DNA of 64,000 bases from Symbiodinium natans (GCA_905221605.1 CAJNDS010002198.1:414176-478175), one strand, 5' to 3'; counted from the stretch's first letter, positions 10,567 to 21,584 are shown. Program-made: numbers and translations. Notes: generated by a model from the sequence alone, not told the origin.

Positions 10567-10620
10567 CTGCGCCGGCCGCTCTCCGGGCGGGCTCGGCTGG
10601 CCGAGCCTTGGATCGCACGG
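10567..10620 (-). CDS. Exon-like island with GT donor
   Basis: This 54-nt minus-strand stretch lies between AAAG and CAG|GTTAGG and reads AVRSKARPAEPARRAAGA. CCCTAAA lies left and TTTAGGG right. Ala/Arg-rich, so coding evidence is moderate. Confidence 0.45.
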
Positions 10621-10983
10621 CTTTACGGGGCCTTAGGGCTTCTAGAGGTTTGGGAAGAAATCCTGGGAACTTACTTGGGTTAGGGTTTAGGGTTTAGGGT
10701 TTAGGGTTTGGGGTTTAGGGTTTAGGGTTTAGGGTTTAGGGTCTAGGGTCTAGGGTCTAGGGTCCAGGTTCTAGGGTTGAGGGTTTCGGGGTTTTAGGGT
10801 TCTAGGGTTTCGGGGTTTTAAGGGTCAGGGTTTTAGGGTTTTGGGTTTAGGGGGCTTAGGGTTTTAGGGTTCAAGGTGTTTAGGGTTTAGGTGAATAAGT
10901 TGCTGTTCTCGGGCTGAAGGCTTTGTGTTAGAGTCACTTTTAGGGTTGAAGCCTTTTAAGGCTAGGGGTTTAGGGTCAAACAA

Positions 10984-11200
10984 GAACTTATAACCCCAAA
11001 CTCCATACCCTAAAAGCAAACCCCGAACCCCAAACCCCCAAACCCCAAACCCCAAACCCCAAAAAACCCCAAACCCCACACCCCAAACCCCAAACCGCAA
11101 CACCAAACCCCAAACCCCATCCCTCAACCAGAACTTCTACCCCTGAGCCCCAAACTCTAAACCACCCCAAGCCCCAAACCCCAAGCCCCAAGCCCAACAC
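10984..11200. repeat. Degenerate CCCCAAAC variant tract
   Basis: A decayed heptamer array dominated by CCCCAAAC and CCCCAAGC units. It creates long Gly/Trp/Val open frames on the minus strand that are not genes. Confidence 0.85.
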
Positions 11201-11380
11201 CCAAAACCCTAGCCCTAAACCCTAAACCTAAACCACCCTCAACCCCAAGCCCCAAGCCCCAAACCCTAACCCTAAACCACGTAAACCCCAAGCACCAAAC
11301 CCAAAACCCGAAACCCTCAACCCTAAACCCTAGCCCTCAACCCTGAACCACCCCAAACCCAAACCCGAAACCCTGAACTG

Positions 11381-11437
11381 GGCCCCGCCACTCGGCCGTA
11401 GGGCGCGGCTGCTAAGGACCTGGGGAGAGGTCTTGAC
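11381..11437 (-). CDS. Exon-like island
   Basis: After GGACAG the minus strand reads VKTSPQVLSSRALRPSGGA. CCCTAAA lies left and TTTAGGG right. The donor border is approximate. Confidence 0.45.
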
Positions 11438-11889
11438 CTGTCCAGAATTTCGGGTTTAGGGTTCAGGGTTTCGGGCTTCTGGTTTAGGGTTTAGGGTTTA
11501 GGGTTTAGGGTTTAGGGTTTAGGGTTTAGGGTTTCGGGTTTAGGGTTTAGGGTTTGGGTTCTAGGGTTTGAGGTCTAGGCTTCAAGGCTTAGGGTTCTAG
11601 GATTCTAGGGTTTAGGGCGGTTCTCGGGTGTACTAGGGTTCGAGGTTTAGGGTCTGGGTTCTAGGGTTCAGGACTCTGGGGTTCGCGCCTCTAGGGTTCG
11701 AGGATTTTGGGAGGGTTAAGAACAAAAGCTTTTGCAGGGTTTGGGGCTTAGAGAGCCCTGACCGTAAACCCGAGCTTTGGGGCTTCAGGCCTTTCAGGCT
11801 TCTGCGGGTTTAGGGTTTTTTAAGGGGCTTGGCATTTAGGGCTTCACAAGCCCCTTAAACCCAAAAACCCGAAGGCCGTTAAACCCCAA

Positions 11890-11962
11890 ACCCCAAGAAG
11901 CGTAAACGGCCTGGAGCTCCTAGAGTGTAGAGTTCCGGCCGTAGACGTTGGAGTTTCAAGTT
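11890..11962 (-). CDS. Exon-like island (approximate)
   Basis: The minus strand reads NLKLQRLRPELYTLGAPGRL, open and of normal composition. Splice borders are not fixed. Confidence 0.35.
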
Positions 11963-12108
11963 TAGAGAATACCCAGCGCCCCTAAACCCTAAACCCTAAA
12001 CCCTGAACCCTAAACCCTAAACGGCCCTAAACCCTAAACCCTAAACCCTTCACCCTAAACCCTCTCCCTAAACCCTAAACCCCAAACCCCCCCAAAGCCC
12101 TCTCGGGC

Positions 12109-12163
12109 CTCAGCAAGGCGCTGCAGCCGCAACTGCTCCTCCCCGGCACATGGGTTTTCCACG
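12109..12163 (-). CDS. Exon-like island with GC donor
   Basis: This 55-nt minus-strand stretch lies between TGAAG and GCTGAG|GC and reads VENPCAGEEQLRLQRLAE, a typical amphipathic, coiled-coil-like helix. CCCTAAA lies left and TTTAGGG right. Confidence 0.55.
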
Positions 12164-12647
12164 CTTCAGAGTCGAAGGGCTTGGTGAGGGTTTAAGGGTT
12201 GGTTCAGGGTTTAGAGTTTCGGGTTTCGGGTTTAGGGTTTAGGGTTTAAGGTTTAGGGTTTAGGGCTATTATGGTCTAGGGTTTAAGGTTTAGGGTTTAG
12301 GGTTTAGGGTCCAAATTCAGGCTTCGAAGTTCAGCGGATTGAGGGTTGAGGCTCCAGGTCTCTTTAGCGTTTAGGGCTTGGGGGCTCTGGTGGCTCTAGG
12401 ATCCCAGGGTTCGAGTCTTAGGGGGCTTAGGGTTTCAGGGTTTCGGGCTCTGGGCCTAGGTGGGACGTTGTGGAGGGATCCTAGGATCTACTAGGATCAT
12501 GTTCATACCCTGCTTGGGTACAATTGCGAAAAGCTACCCCCTGCACCCTGAAGCCTACACCCCCGCACCCTAAACCCTAAACCCTAAACCCTAAACCCTA
12601 AACCCTAAACCCTAACCTCTACCACCCTTCACCCTCAACTTGCAAGC

Positions 12648-12723
12648 CTAGCTCGAGCAAACGGAAGCACTTTTTTCATCGGCGACCGGCGCTCAGATGG
12701 GCTCGAGATCCTTGGAGTGGAGG
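12648..12723 (-). CDS. Exon-like island with GC donor
   Basis: This 76-nt minus-strand stretch lies between ACAG and CTAG|GC and reads STPRISSPSERRSPMKKVLP then FARA, a basic Ser/Pro-rich linker. CCCTAAA lies left and TTTAGGG right. Confidence 0.55.
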
Positions 12724-13230
12724 CTGTTGACCCCAGGATTTGTTTAGGTGCAACCCAAATAAGGGTTTAGGGTTTAGGGTTTAGGGTTTAAGGTTTAAGG
12801 CTTCGGGTTTAGGGTTTAGGGTTTTGGGTTTTGGGTTTGGGGTTTTGGGTTTTGGGTTTTGGGGTTTTAGCCCCGAATCCTCCCCCTGGTCAGAAACGAG
12901 AAAGGATACGCTCTCGGTACCCCTAACCAAAAGACCACACTCCGGGCAATTATAGCAAACCCCAAAACGGATACCCCCCCCCCCCTGGCTACGCTTCTTG
13001 CCTGGATGTTTCGATTCGAAAGGCCCTTTGCCCTTGAATAGCCGGAAGGATAATTTGAACTTTAAGCTTGATGTCCAGAAACATCACTGGCTGCGAGAGT
13101 TGTGTTTGGGCGGTCTCGCAAAGCACCCTACTGCATCACCAGCCCGAAACCTAAACCCTAAACCTTAAACCCTAAACCCTAAACCCTAAACCCTAAACCC
13201 TAAACCCTAAACCCTAACAAAAACAATCTC

Positions 13231-13313
13231 AGCGGCCCTGGAAGCCCTGAACCGCCCGAGAGAGGCGCCGGGAGATCGAAGCGGGGAAGCTTCAGGATCT
13301 CCAGAGCCTGCTT
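13231..13313 (-). CDS. Exon-like island
   Basis: After CCTAAG the minus strand reads KQALEILKLPRFDLPAPLSG. CCCTAAA lies left and TTTAGGG right. The donor side is unresolved. The helical start and proline-rich end look like real protein. Confidence 0.5.
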
Positions 13314-13839
13314 CTTAGGGGGTTTAGGGTTTAGTGTTTAGGGTTTAGGGTTAGGGTTTAGGGTTTAGGGTTTAGGGTTTAGGGTTTAGGGTTTAGGGTT
13401 TAGGGTCTCCAGAGCCGGCCACTTGGGGTTTACTTTGTGTGGGGGTTCCCTGGGGAGGTTGAGGTAGGCTTGTTTGTTTTTTGCGAGGGGGGGGGGGGGG
13501 GGTTCTTAGGGACTTATCGGGTTGGGGTTGGGGGTTCTGAGGGATTACAGGGCTTTTTGGGCGGTTTTTTTGGGGGTGTATAGGGTTGTTTTTGCTTGGG
13601 GAGTAGGTTATTTGATGGCTCTTTAGAATTCTTTAGGGTTTTTCCGGTGGCTTGTGAGGGTTCTCGGGTTTATGGATTAGGGGTTTAAGGCTTCGGGCTT
13701 TTTTGGGGTTTGCCCTCAATCCCCGAGCACAGCACAGCTCGCTCCCAAACAGCAGCGAAGCACACTATAGCAAACTGATTAAGACTTGACGAAGACCTGA
13801 AAGGTATGACTTTGGGCTTGTACCTACCTTTTATTTTTT

Positions 13840-13867
13840 GGGGGGGGGGGGGGGGGGGGGGGGGGGC
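13840..13867. repeat. Poly-G run
   Basis: A run of about 27 G. Other G or C runs of 11 or more occur near 5575, 13489, 15735 and 23780. Assembly of such runs is unreliable. Confidence 0.9.
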
Positions 13868-14079
13868 GAAGAGGGGATTTGGGATCTCAAAGTTTTCGTA
13901 GGGTTTGGGGTCTAGGTTTAGGTGCTCAAATGTATCCTCAACCACTCCTCAATGGCCCTAAACCCTAAACCCTAAACCCTAAACTACCCTAAACCCTAAA
14001 CCCAAAAGCCCTGAGACCCCGGCCGTAGGCTTGAAATCTTCCTTGGGGCCCGAAATCCTGAAAACCTGAACCCTGCAAG

Positions 14080-14400
14080 TGGAAACGGCAGTTGAATCCC
14101 AATGGCTCAAGAAAATGCCACACTATGCGGGGGTTTGTGGCAAGGACCTTTATGCATTATGTGGTGGGTCTCTTTGTTTTATACTATGAGACAACTCAAA
14201 ACACACCGCACTGTCGGGGTTATCATAGTAGAATTACAAAGGGACCATAAGAAATTATTCCAACCCCTATATTGCAAGGCGTGTAAGGTTAGGTTGTTGG
14301 AGTGAGGTTGTAGGCCTTCTCCACGTCGTCCGCGGTGAGACCCAAGTCGCTCCTAGGGGTCAGGGCTCTAAGGTTTAGGACTAAGGACTTTAGAGTTCAG
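14080..14400. other. Unique spacer without supported coding
   Basis: A stretch of non-repetitive DNA with no reading frame that looks like protein on either strand; probably intronic. Confidence 0.4.
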
Positions 14401-14539
14401 GGTTTAGGGTTTAAGGATTTTAGGGTACAGGAAGGGTTGGGATTCGCTAACCCCTCAACCCCACCCACCGCCCGAACAGCCCCCACCCACCCACTGCCCC
14501 CTCCCCCCCCCCCGTTCGTCATTCCCAACAGACGTAGCT

Positions 14540-14706
14540 AAGGGCACTGTGGATTGTGGGCCAAAACCCTGGTTACAGCAAGTCCCTCCACCCCGAGTCC
14601 CTCGCGCCTGCAGTGCACGAAGTGTGGCTTCAACACTCCCTGGCCTGGCAAAAGGCATCCCGAAACCCTGCACTTGGTTCCCAAAATAGGAGTACCAGTT
14701 GACCAT
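14540..14706 (-). CDS. Hypothetical coding island
   Basis: The minus strand is open and reads VNWYSYFGNQVQGFGMPFAR then PGSVEATLRALQARG. Coding-like, family not recognised. It is followed to the right by CCCTAAA. Confidence 0.4.
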
Positions 14707-14759
14707 ACATTTAACCCTAAACCCTAAACCCTAAACCCTAAACCCTGAACCCTAGCCCA

Positions 14760-15560
14760 CGAAAACATGGATGACATGAGACATCCATAACGTGTGTATC
14801 CCCCAAGCCCTTGCAAGGTGCCACACTAGAGGCTCCATAATTCACAGCTTAAACCTTAGGATATAGGGTTTGGGGCTTATGGGGTTTAGGATTTAGGGTT
14901 TAGGGCTTATGGGGTTTAGGCTTTGGGGTTTAGGCCTTAGGGTTCCAGAAGGTCATGCAAGTAAAATTTTGAGTTTAGGCCTAGGCCTAAACCCACTGAA
15001 GAAGCTATGCACTTTCGGAAAACATTCTTGTGGAAACATTCTCTGCGCTTTGATGCTGCTACAGTTGATACATTCGAACTGGAATAGCTGCGACAAAATT
15101 GTATATGCTTACTCAAATGCAATGATATAGTGAATCCGCCTTTTGCATCTAATAATCAAGGCTGTATGCCTGCATTTGAGGACGTATCGAAATCCCATAA
15201 TGATGTCCTTGGTACATATCCTTAATAGGGATTATATAGGGGTACTAGAGTCCCTACTCAGGACGGTTATTATAAGGGGGAACATCCCAAGTTTTGGAGT
15301 TTTGGGACTTGCTGTGACTTGGCAAGGTGTCAGATCACAGAGTTTCAGAACATGCCGACTCCTTTTAATGTCGAAGGTGGCAAAGTCGTCATGGCTTGTA
15401 AACAAGTGAGTTTAGACACTGGTCATATAAGGGGGGAACATCCCAATCCAAAACCTTTATTCTTGAACACCGGGTTGCGCGGTCATGCCCTGCATGCATG
15501 TTCTGCACAGCCACACTTCTAGGCACATTCCGTCAAGAATAGCCCCTACAACCCTGAACC
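14760..15560. other. Unique island with small palindromic repeats
   Basis: About 800 bp, richer in A and T than its surroundings, with only a few heptamers near 14870-14940. It contains two copies of AAGGGGGAACATCCCAA-type sequence (near 15270 and 15430), which recurs near 7720. No gene supported; likely intron with remnants of a small mobile element. Confidence 0.5.
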
Positions 15561-15619
15561 GTAAACTCTAGCACCTAAACCCTAAACCCTGAACCCTTAA
15601 CCCTAAGCCATGAACCCTC

Positions 15620-15689
15620 GAGCTGGAGTTGTCTGGCCCGCGGTATCGCGATCGTCCAGGATGACGTAGCCCGCAACCTCGGGGTGCTC
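15620..15689 (-). CDS. HAD gene exon: EHPEV-VILDDRD
   Basis: Starts after ACTTCAG and reads EHPEVAGYVILDDRDTAGQ in phase 0. The previous exon ends GCTTCAG before GA, so the intron (15690-15766) is flanked by the direct repeat CTTCAGGA. The intron contains a G run and a CG/CA-alternating stretch. The left border is approximate. Confidence 0.6.
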
Positions 15690-18665
15690 CTGAAGTCTTG
15701 ACAACGCACACACGCACGCGCGCCCCCATGTTTGGGGGGGGGGGGGGCATGATCAGGAGATCCGTCCTGAAGCCAGGCGCAGATCTCCTGACTGCGGCTT
15801 TCGTAGACCTCGCGAGGGCCACCACACACCGCTCAAGGGCGGGTTTGGGGATTTAAGGATCTCAGGAGTTTACGATTTTCGGAGCTTACGACCTGGAACT
15901 CGGTTTAAGGCTGCACAAAAGCTGGGCATGGCAAACTTCAATCTTCAACTCAAACACCCAAACAGAAGTGCAGCCTGTGTTGAGAGCGTCGCACCTGGTA
16001 CCTCCCTTCTCTATGCTGGCCCTCTCTTCCTAGCACCGGGGCTGACGTCAAACCACAGGCATCACGTGCGCCACTTAAGCCGAACCTCGAAGACAAACAT
16101 GCAGCTCCACCTAAAAACCAAAGCCCTCAAGCCTCTGAAACCACTAACATCCTGTGAAAACCGGCCTTGAAAGCCAGAATCAGTTCTAGGTCTGGGAAGG
16201 ATCCCCCTCATGAGGACCCAAGAAGGTACACCCCAAACCCCTTTGAACCCTGATCCCTAAACCCCAAACCCCCTTGAACCCTAGTCCCTAAACCCTGAAA
16301 ACCCCGACCGGAAGCCTCATCCCGAGAACCCTAGAACCCTAGAACCCGTGAACCCCCAAACCCTCACACCCCTAAACACCACCTAACACCCCCTAACCTC
16401 CCCGAACCCCCCCCTCCCTTCCCTGTCTCACATGGGCGCTCACATAGGCCCAGCCTTGTCGTCGGCGCAACTCCCCGCCAGGTGGCCCTGGCCTGGGGTG
16501 CGGCCCAACACGCGCTCCTGTTGTCAGCGAAGATTTTGGGCTTCTTAGGGCTTTAGGGACGAGGTTTGGAGGTTTGGGGTTTAGGGTTCTAGGGTTTAAG
16601 GTCGGGAGTCCTCGGATTAAGGGCGGCTATACACAGAATTGAGGTCGAGGGTCGAGGTGGAAGGTCCCTGAAGATCATCTTGGCCTCAAGCCCAACAAGC
16701 CTTGAAACCCCATGATCCAGCACCAGCTCATGAAAAGTTCACGCGGAGCCGCCGGAAAAGGCAACACAGTTGATTTGATCGGGGGCCTTTCCTGAAGGCA
16801 GCCTCAGAAGCTTAACTCTTACGACCTCTGGAGGTCCACGAAAATAGGGGTACCATATTGGGGTCCTGATGATAAGGGAATCCCACTACTTGGGGGCCTT
16901 TATTAAGGGGTCCCCTATGGTCGTAAACCCCAACTGGCAGCGAAACGCTCCGAGCTTGACTTTGAGGAGATGGGGGACCTGACATCGTACCCTCACCCGA
17001 ACCCGAAATCCTCAACCTTAGAATCCCTGAATATGTGTCCTAAACACTAAACCCTAAACCCTTTTGTTTATTGAGTTTAGGGCTTGGGGCTTTTCAGGTC
17101 CCACCCACACCAAGCCTCGGCGATGCCGTACCTCTCACAAGCTTTAACGCTTTGCTGGCGCGGCATTGAGGGTTTTGGGGTTTAAGGTTTAGGGCTTGGG
17201 GTTGAGGGTTTTGGGGTTCGGAGGCAGACAAAGTAGGGTAAGAAGAACCCCAACCAAGGTAATCACCAGCTAGACCTACACCTTCAGGAGTTCCTTTTAT
17301 GTACCTTCCGGAACCCTAAGCCTGGGGTTTAGGGCTTCGGGATCCCAGGCCTTCGTCACCTCGGGTGTTCGGGCTTGAGGTTGCAGGGGCTGAAGGTGCA
17401 GGGTTCGAAGCCGTTAGGGGCCTATTGTCTTCGAGGGTCTCGGCTTTTGGGCTTTCTTGGGTTCATGGGCCCTTGCCTGGACAAGACGTAGGAGATGTAG
17501 TCTGTGAACCGGCGCCTGGGTAGAAAGAGGGCACGGACTAGGAGCCCCCAGGCAACTCGGGAACAGCAGGATGGGGGGTTCATCATGAAGCCGTGTTGTG
17601 CTGACTGCCGCCAGGGGGGGACAGGCAGGGGTCCATCAGGGATCCCAGTTCATCATAGCTAGAGTTGGGGACTGGGGGGTTTGGAGTTTTGGTGGTGAAA
17701 ACCGCTTGCTCTAAGGCACGGAGTGTGACATCGGTTGCAAACGGCTGCTCGTCTTGGATTTCTGTCAGTTGAGTACGCGAGCCATGCTGAGTTCTAGACC
17801 CTTCACTCTACACCCACGAATGGAATGGTCTCCAGGGCTCCTACTCAAACCACCGAAGGCCTCTCAGGGCCCGGCCAGTATGTTGAAAGCACTATGTGCA
17901 CGTCCTCCCCCCCTCGCTGGAGGAGATCCTAAGTCGCGGCAGGGCTTTGATGACAAGAGTTCCCAGAGAAAGCAGGGCTCATGGTAGGATTTGGTGAGCC
18001 CATAGAGAGCTACTCTTCTATGGGGCCTTCCTTTTTGAGACAGATGAGACATCAGTTCTGCAAAACCCCTCTACACACACATGAAAGACCGGAAGGCAGG
18101 ATGACCGACACAACACCACGACGCCCTCACGCGGATGTCTCTATCCCAGAAGGATCTGCTCCGGAAAGACAAAGACCCCTCGGCCCTGGAAGCGGATGAA
18201 GCGCCCCAACCTTGTGAAAGCTTTTCTTTGTCAAACCGATCACCTGGAAACTAGAACCCTAAACCCTAAACCCTAAACCCTAAACCCTAAACCCTAAACG
18301 AGGATCCCCCTTTTTCCACCTTGCACCTCGGGCCGAACACTGCGAAAGGTTACGAGATCAGCGGTTGTGCCAGGTCTCTGACTTCCGGGTCCGTAACAAG
18401 CCTCTGCACTTGATCCGAGGAACCGAAACCCAACCCTAAAGCCCTAAGCCCTCAAGCCCTAAAGCCCTAAAGCCTAAACCCTAAATCCTAAACCCTAAAC
18501 CCTGAACCCTGAACCCTAAACCCTAAACCCTACACCCTAAAGCCCCAACTCTGAGCTCGGCCAGGGAGCTCTGAACCGCCACAGAAGGTCCTCATCGAGG
18601 CGGATGTGCGTCGCAGCCTTCGTGCGGTTCAGCACGCCATCCAAGTCCAGGAAGACCACCTCGGA
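15620..18665 (-). CDS. HAD-fold (phosphatase-like) protein, partial gene over several exons
   Basis: Pieces of one HAD-superfamily domain occur in order on the minus strand. The exon at 18577-18665 reads EVVFLDLDGVLNRTK, the DxDG motif I with the nucleophile and acid/base aspartates. The exon at 16455-16517 reads ERVLGRTPGQG. Exons 15767-15808 (YESRSQEICAWLQ) and 15620-15689 (EHPEVAGYVILDDRDTAG) join in frame to give WLQ-EHPEV and the DD motif that binds the metal. This order matches HAD domains of the RNA-repair-associated/SAK type. An exon at 17670-17783 (SRTQLTEIQDEQPFATDVTL) may lie between. Ends, motif II and motif III lysine were not found. Cytosolic hydrolase is inferred; substrate unknown. 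Confidence 0.6.
15767..15808 (-). CDS. HAD gene exon: WLQ (42 nt)
   Basis: Exactly 14 codons between CGCGAG and CTTCAG|GA, reading VYESRSQEICAWLQ. The R-x2-EI-x2-WL pattern directly before HPEV is typical of the HAD type seen here. Confidence 0.55.
16455..16517 (-). CDS. HAD gene exon: VLGRTP
   Basis: A 63-nt exon in phase 0 between CAACAG and GACAAG|GC, reading ERVLGRTPGQGHLAGSCA. The G-x-TP motif normally precedes the EI-x2-WL segment in this domain. Confidence 0.5.
16530..17660. other. Intronic sequence of the HAD gene with scattered heptamers
   Basis: Only short heptamer runs (16570-16600, 17040-17080, 17170-17215). A possible small exon lies near 17105-17150 (SVKACERYGIAEAW on the minus strand). 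The dispersed repeat at 16843-16899 is inside. Confidence 0.4.
16843..16899 (+). repeat. Dispersed repeat, copy 2 (inverted relative to 5631-5686)
   Basis: Matches the reverse complement of 5631-5686 over about 56 bp with a handful of differences. Contains GGGGTACC and GATGATAAGGGAATCC. Confidence 0.7.
17670..17783 (-). CDS. Exon-like island within the HAD gene
   Basis: After CAG the minus strand reads SRTQLTEIQDEQPFATDVTL then RALEQAVFTTKTPN. Composition is clearly protein-like. Its place in the HAD protein is inferred only from position. Confidence 0.45.
18330..18420 (-). CDS. Exon-like island within the HAD gene (approximate)
   Basis: The minus strand reads DQVQRLVTDPEVRDLAQPLI before a stop. 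It lies just after the motif I exon in transcription order, where a helix is expected in HAD proteins. Confidence 0.4.
18577..18665 (-). CDS. HAD gene exon: motif I DLDGVLN
   Basis: After CAAG the minus strand reads SEVVFLDLDGVLNRTKAATH then IRLDEDLLWRF. DLDG is HAD motif I. An AG|GC site after RTK (18618) could end the exon earlier, so the left border is uncertain. Upstream (18760-18850) a basic segment MPSIREALAPSRPSRSGL may be the amino-terminal exon. Confidence 0.6.
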
Positions 18666-19243
18666 CTTGACCCAAGAAACCTTGAACCCCGAACGGAAGG
18701 CGATCTTCTAGGGCACACTCAGCGAAGCGTTCCCCCAAAACAATCCCGAAACCCAAGCTTTCCAGGTTTGAGCCCCAGCGTCCCGCAGCCCAGAACGGCT
18801 GGGCCTGCTGGGCGCCAGCGCCTCGCGGATGGACGGCATGGCGCCACGAGGGACCGCTCCGCGCCCAGAAGCAAAGGCAGACTTGGGGACTTTAGTTTCG
18901 GGTTAGGGGTACTTAGGGGTGAGGAATTTAGGGGTTTAGAATTAGGGGTTTTAGGGCTAGGGGTTTAGTGGCTTAGAGGGTTCGCGTTTTCGGGGTTTAG
19001 GGGCTTAGGGGTTTAGGGTTTTAAGGACGTTTAGGGGTTTAGGGGTTTGCGGCACTGTTTTGGTGGTGAGGGGTGGCGTGGAGGCTTTTGGAGTGCAGAC
19101 GCGGGATTTGGACTCGTCGGCTTTAGAAAGTTGAAGGTTAAAACCTAGCCCCCCAAACCCGAAACCTTCACCGACATACTCTTGCCATCAAGACTGGGCT
19201 ATGCCCCTTCCGCATGTGGGGCGTTCAGGGAGGCCTGGTACTT

Positions 19244-19383
19244 TTAGTTTAGGGTTTAGGGTTTAGGGTTTAGGGTTTCGGGTTTCGGGTTTAGGGTTTA
19301 GGGTTTAGGGTTTAGGGTTTAGGGTTTAGGGTTTAGGGTTTAGGGTTTAGGGTTTAGGGTTTAGGGTTTAGGGTTTAGGGTTT
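19244..19383. repeat. TTTAGGG tract
   Basis: About 20 units, with two TTTCGGG variants. Confidence 0.95.
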
Positions 19384-19749
19384 TAAGGATGCCCTAAACC
19401 CTGAGGGATATCTCGGTCAACCCGCATGTCTGGCTAAAGGTGTCTACCCCATTTTTTAAGCCAGAAAACCGAGCAAGAGCTTCTCACGGGCTGCTAAGGG
19501 GGTTTGGAGTAAGCTTTGGGATTTTTCGGGCCTCTAAGCATAAACCCTGAACCCTAAAGCAAGAAGGACTCCTCTAAGGACCCTTACCAGGGTTTTGCAT
19601 GTTGGTTGCTCAAACCAGTTGCCTGAAGGAACAAACCCCAAAACTTCCAAGACTGAGCCTTTAGATTTCCAGGGTTTAGGGTTTAAGGTTTGGGGCTTAG
19701 GGTATAGGGCTTGAAGTAGCGAACCCTGAAACTTTGAGAAAGCTCACTG

Positions 19750-19800
19750 CTGGGTCGTCTTCCCTCCCGCACCGGTCTCCTGGCGCGCGAGCTCCTTGCC
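19750..19800 (-). CDS. Exon-like island (approximate)
   Basis: After GCAAG the minus strand reads ELARQETGAGGKTTQQ before a TGA. It may be a small exon upstream of the HAD exons. A similar short reading (AAREKLLLGFLA) lies near 19465-19500. Confidence 0.35.
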
Positions 19801-20224
19801 AGGTTGCGATCTATTAGACGGTTGAGATGGTTTAGCGTTTAAAGTTTTAGAGGAGTTAGATGGTTTAAGTGGTTTTAGGGTCTAGGTTTGGGGGCGTTTA
19901 GGGGCCTCACAGTTTGGGCGCCTGAAGGGGGCTCGAGGATCAGGGATTTCGGGGTCCTTTAAGTACCCATACATACCCCGCATGGAGCCCTGCTATCTGG
20001 TACTCTAGCTCCCCCCTCCGACAGCTGCCCTGACTTTACACGTTGATGGCTCTCAAACACGGAACCCTAAACCCTAAACCCCAAATCCTTGGGGTTTAGG
20101 TAGGAAGAAAGCCCCAACCTTTGCACACATAGGGTTTAGGGTTTCGGGTTTAGGGTTTAGGGTTCAGGGATTAGGGTTTAGGGTTTAGGGTTTAGGGTTT
20201 AGGGCTTCGGGCGCGGTATGAGAA

Positions 20225-20309
20225 CTAGTCTAAATGCAGCCCGCTCGGCTCGTCGCGCCACCACCGCATTGGGATGCACCATGTTGCCGAAGCCACGCCT
20301 GGCGTCGCG
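20225..20309 (-). CDS. Exon-like island
   Basis: After CCGCAG the minus strand reads DARRGFGNMVHPNAVVARRA then ERAAFRL. TTTAGGG lies on both sides. Good coding composition, family unknown, possibly upstream exon of the HAD gene. Confidence 0.5.
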
Positions 20310-20315
20310 CTGCGG

Positions 20316-20408
20316 GGTTTAGGGTTTAGGGTTTAGGGTTTAGGGTTTAGGGTTTAGGGTTTAGGGTTTAGGGTTTAGGGTTTAGGGTTTAGGGTTTAGG
20401 GTTTAGGG
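20316..20408. repeat. TTTAGGG tract
   Basis: About 13 perfect TTTAGGG units. Confidence 0.95.
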
Positions 20409-20474
20409 AAGAACCCTGAACTCTAAACCAATAAAACCCTAAGAACCCTCAACCCCTAAGCCCGAAATCCTGAA

Positions 20475-20575
20475 CAACATACATCCCAAAGCCCTGAGAT
20501 CCCCCCTGCGTAACTTAACGCCAACACACGTCGGACTGGCGCGGCCATGACGCTCGCATCTCTACATGGCACGAA
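20475..20575 (-). CDS. Exon-like island (approximate)
   Basis: The minus strand reads DASVMAAPVRRVLALSYA after an AG at about 20562, with several AG borders available. Confidence 0.35.
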
Positions 20576-20889
20576 AGGTCACAAGTCGCCAGGCTCGCTG
20601 AATGCTGGGGGTTCGTGTAGAGTAGTCAAGCACCCTAAACCCTAAACCCTAAACCCTAAACCCTAAACCCTAAACCCGGGTTTGAAGGCAGCGATAGCAC
20701 GATGCAATGGAGGGGGGACGGCATCAAGGGAAGGCACATGTCAGAACTTCCAGCCACGGCCACAAACAAGAATTCAAGCCTAAACCGTGCTCTCTAGGAA
20801 ACGCGAAACCATAACCTCAAGCCTTCACCTCACCAGGAGGTTCAGGGCTTTCTTGAGGGGTTGAGGGTTGAAGGTTCAGGTTGCGCGTC

Positions 20890-21025
20890 TCTGCATTGCA
20901 TGCTCCTACCGCGCGACTGCGTGCACCCGATTTCTGGGAAGAGAGCATGCCCTTGACAAGAGGCATCGCTCGTTCAAAGTGAGGGAATAGGGGGTGAGGA
21001 ATTTCGAACCTCTCTGGCATCGAAA
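20890..21025 (-). CDS. Hypothetical coding island
   Basis: The minus strand reads FSMPERFEIPHPLFPHFERA then MPLVKGMLSSQKSGARSRA. A related FEIPNPLF motif appears on the minus strand near 13870, suggesting a shared short sequence. Function unknown. Confidence 0.4.
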
Positions 21026-21496
21026 ACTGCAAAAAAAAATCCGCAAGCGCACGTGCATGACTCAGGTTAATATGTCAGCCTCTGGGGGATTCTTGGCCTG
21101 CGCAATTCACCAGCACTAAGGAACATGCAGTCTGTCGCAACACTCGTCCAAGCATGTTGTGGCCTAGTCAACTAAGGCAAGTCAGTGGAAAATGGCATTG
21201 CTTTGCTCAGGCTGGAAGATGGTCCGATAATTTCCTAAAAAAGTCCTGTAGATCCATCCCCCATGGTAAAGCTGCTTTTATCCGCCCGGTCTTGGCCAGC
21301 TGTGCTTCGCAACAGCCTGGTCTGGGTGTCCATGTGCCAAGGAACCCGCTGCATATCCCTAAACGTGAACTGCACCCACACTGCAGCCAACTGGTGCACC
21401 CTAATACCCTCGACCTTCGTACCCCTGAACCCAAATACCCCACATACCCTAGTAACCCTAAATCTCCAAAACCCAGTACCCTAGCACCCTAGTAGC

Positions 21497-21569
21497 CTCA
21501 GCCTGCAGCTTGCAGGTGGGCACTTCGACGCTAGGGATCTCCCTGGTTGACTTGCACGTGCTCGCGACG
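21497..21569 (-). CDS. Exon-like island with GC donor
   Basis: This 73-nt minus-strand stretch lies between CCCAG and GCTGAG|GC and reads VASTCKSTREIPSVEVPTCK then LQAE. CCCTA-type repeats lie left and the TTTAGGGG array right. One of the better unassigned exons. Confidence 0.55.
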
Positions 21570-21584
21570 CTGGGGGAAGTCAGG

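Noticed and set aside
10864-11200. Long Gly/Trp/Val open frames on the minus strand
   Set aside because: They are translations of degenerate CCCCAAAC repeats; similar frames occur at 4583-4828 for the same reason.
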